Assembly (NCBI RefSeq): GCF_018812025.1 | Contig: NC_063050.1 | Location: 13,666,983 to 13,730,982, forward strand | Origin: Megalobrama amblycephala | Lineage: Eukaryota; Chordata; Actinopteri; Cypriniformes; Xenocyprididae | Direction of reading: 5' to 3' | DNA: 64,000 nt | Part shown: positions 61,799 through 64,000 of the stretch, piece by piece | Position numbering within the stretch: position 1 is the first letter of the stretch | Layout: every line of letters starts with the position of its first letter | Translations under genes and position numbers: made by a program | Notes under the pieces: model-generated | Seen by the model: only the letters and a program-made list of their open reading frames with translations | Databases searched by the model: none | What the model was told of the DNA's origin: nothing

Positions 61799-62890
61799 TC
61801 ACCATAATTCATAGCTGTAAAATAAAACACAGACAGTAACGTTTTACTGTGGACACATCTATTCAGAGGATTGACTAGTTCAAATGACATTATATGAATC
61901 AATACTTACCGCAGTGTCTCCAGTTTATACTGTGGATTATCTTTTAAAGCAAAGAGACTCTTCACACTTGCATATCCAAGATTATTCCCAAACAGATGCA
62001 GTTCTGTGAGGTGTTTGTTTGATCTCAGAGCTGAAGCCAGAGCAGCACAACCTACAGCTGTAATATCACAATTATCCAACCTGCAGAACAATAACATGCA
62101 CTTTACTTTAGAGTGGTGGGTCCCCTGATGAGAACCACTGACATAAAATCCATATAAATATCAGTTGTCACTCTATATCTGTCAATAACATGTCTTAATA
62201 AGATAATATTTAAATGCTTAGTTTTATGATCTGATCTGAATTTTAAAACATAATGCAATGCAATACAATGATGATTGAGAGATGAACAAATAATCTTCCT
62301 CAAAAGCCTGATGATCATATTTGATACATTTGAACCTGATTCTTTAAAAAAAAAAAAAAAAATGTATGCATAATTACGTAAAACTCAGTTGCTTCAGTCC
62401 AGAACATTAGCATCTTGAAATATTACTAACAATATAAAGGTTATTCTAAAGTTTACTTAATAAAAATCAATAAATATTTCACAGAAAAAAAGATATGTGA
62501 ACCACGAGCTGAAGGGGAATGTTTTTACAATTATACTAAAAGACCTTTTACTTGCTAAAATACTATAAACTATCAACCAGACAACAAAAGGCAAGCAGTA
62601 GATTGAGTGAAACAGGTTTTTAATCTTGTTGATAATTTATATCAAATATGACACAGAAGGAATTAAAGAGTTAAAATAACTTTATTCTTGTTTCACTTTA
62701 GATTAATGTATGATCTTACGTCAATATCTCCAGTTTACAGTGAGGATCCTTCAGTCCATCAGAGAGCAGCATCAGACCTTGACCTCCTATTTTATTCTCT
62801 GTCAGATCCAGTTCTCTGAGGTGTGAGTTTGATCTCAGAGCTGAAGCCAGAGCAGCACAACTTTCAGCTGTGATATCACAATACCACAAC
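61799..62890 (-). CDS. NLR (NLRC3-like) leucine-rich repeats, 3' end, partial
   Basis: Three minus-strand exons: 62890-62720 and 62080-61910 (171 bases each, CTGCAG| acceptor, phase +1) and a terminal coding piece 61814-61799 (R-YELW-stop). Each 171-base exon encodes one ribonuclease-inhibitor-type LRR unit, e.g. CDITAESCAALASALRSN then LRELDLTENKIGG. One LRR unit per exon, with CDIT starts and LKDPHCKLE ends, is the hallmark of the expanded fish NLR (FISNA-NACHT) family, whose members act as cytosolic sensors in innate immunity. The NACHT and N-terminal parts would lie beyond the window. No B30.2 domain follows, so this member ends on LRRs. Confidence 0.85.
62091..62715. other. NLR intron, no feature
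   Basis: AT-rich intron between the two LRR exons, with one poly(A)-like run at about 62346. Confidence 0.5.
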
Positions 62891-62954
62891 CTGCAGAACA
62901 ATGACACAATCTCTCAGTTCAGCAGGAACTACACAAACCAAGAGAGACTGTGAT

Positions 62955-63110
62955 ATTAAAGCTGAAGTCCATAACTTTTGGCGCTCTAGCGGTTAATAAA
63001 CAGACCTGTATGCGTCTTGCGGAAGAACACTGTAGCCGAAGCTACTTCTCTCTGTTTATGTCTATGACACGTCACGCAGGTACTGTGCTACTCCGCAGAG
63101 GTTCCTAACA
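62955..63110. repeat. Probable interspersed repeat in NLR intron
   Basis: GCTGAAGTCCATAACTTTTG and GCGCTCTAGCGGTTAATAAA resemble the start of a common fish repeat. The other end is not identified. Confidence 0.4.
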
Positions 63111-64000
63111 GACCGGTCTAATATAGTCTTAAACACTTATTATAGGTGTACCATAATGATTCAGGGTAAGACAAAAACACAGTTTGGAAAATTAATTCAT
63201 GTTGTACAGTCTCATTTTATAATTTTTGTACTTGCTCTAAACAATATTTTCTCTGTCTATGAAAACTATTTTATAAAATCTGGCACAAAGTATATTTTTA
63301 ATAATATATATTAGAATTTATTTGTTTTATCCAATCAAATAGATATCGATTTAATTAAAACAATTGTTTCTCATTTTTAAAAATACAAGTTAATAGAAAT
63401 GATTTGTTTTAAACAAAAATATATGGATTACCATAATGGTGACCAAACATTTTTGATAAAACATCAACATCTAAATCTGTTAATTATCAAAAAGAACTTC
63501 TGCTGAGATCTTTTGAGATTTATTGTCTTTTATTTGCAGTTGATTTCAGGCTGTGTGGTTTTAAGTCAGTTGTAGTTGTCGTGTTTAATTTCCTGAGAGT
63601 GCAAGCATAATGTTGAACCTACATTACATTGTAACATTGATTCAATGCCATTACCATTGATTTTTGGAAGACATTTCAAAATTTTTTCAACATTAATTGT
63701 GGGTTCAAATGTGATGTTGATTCAGAGCATTTAACGTTTACACATTAATACTGATTTAACATCGTTTCGATGGTGGCTTGCTATCTGGGTTGTTTTCTAA
63801 GGTCAATGTTGGCCAGCTCTTAGAAGTTAAAAATCTGACACTTGAGTACTGAAATTGTAGATGTGTGGAAGAAATGTATAGTAAGTTAACAAATATCAAT
63901 GTAATGAAAATTATTGATGTCTTTTTTATTAGATTTTGGATAAGATTATATATTAAGTAATGTTCCTTAATAGGAAACATGTTTTATTAAATCCATATCT
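63111..64000. other. AT-rich sequence to window end
   Basis: Presumed intron of the NLR-like gene. No exon with LRR signature or other feature is seen. Confidence 0.5.

Overview
The window is teleost nuclear DNA, most likely from a cyprinid (carp/zebrafish-type) fish. The reasons are intron-split vertebrate genes with GT-AG junctions, poly(A) signals, and a dense load of palindromic and terminal-inverted-repeat (TIR) elements, a tRNA-derived SINE and microsatellites of the kind common in cyprinids. I rebuilt the genes exon by exon. Every reconstructed reading frame closes with consistent splice phases and ends in a stop codon.

Layout: (1) 3.2-17.5 kb, + strand: khsrp, a KH-type splicing/mRNA-decay regulator (18 coding exons, 655 aa). 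(2) 19.2-25.3 kb, - strand: r3hcc1l (6 coding exons, 321 aa). (3) 25.8-36.1 kb, + strand: crtac1, a secreted FG-GAP/ASPIC protein (13 coding exons, 546 aa, with an alternative 3' end). (4) 36.4-45 kb, - strand: golga7b, a palmitoyltransferase cofactor (5 coding exons, 157 aa). (5) 45.4-57 kb, - strand: zfyve27 (protrudin), an ER-shaping and neurite-trafficking protein (about 12-14 exons, 414 aa or more). (6) 57-61 kb: a transposon-rich spacer holding a LINE-type SGNH-hydrolase ORF nested in a TIR element. (7) 61.7 kb to past the window end, - strand: the 3' end of an NLR-type leucine-rich-repeat gene.

The block r3hcc1l-crtac1-golga7b-zfyve27 keeps the order and relative orientation of human 10q24.2, but sfrp5, which lies between GOLGA7B and ZFYVE27 in human, is missing. 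khsrp, on human 19p13, joins this block here.

The most interesting signals are in the alternative-exon structure. Downstream of the protrudin exon that encodes the VAP-binding FFAT motif there are two in-frame 21-nt microexons. There is also a duplicated FFAT exon end, next to a GATA microsatellite, that could serve as an in-frame 42-nt exon. crtac1 has an optional 105-nt in-frame intron that encodes a hydrophobic segment at the C-terminus. golga7b may have a second promoter and first exon. Among the repeats, the standouts are a 1.5-kb near-perfect hairpin made of two inverted Tc1 transposase fragments, two TIR elements whose interiors have expanded into minisatellites, and a 30-nt minisatellite that stays open on both strands. 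I saw no prokaryotic-type system and no CRISPR array.
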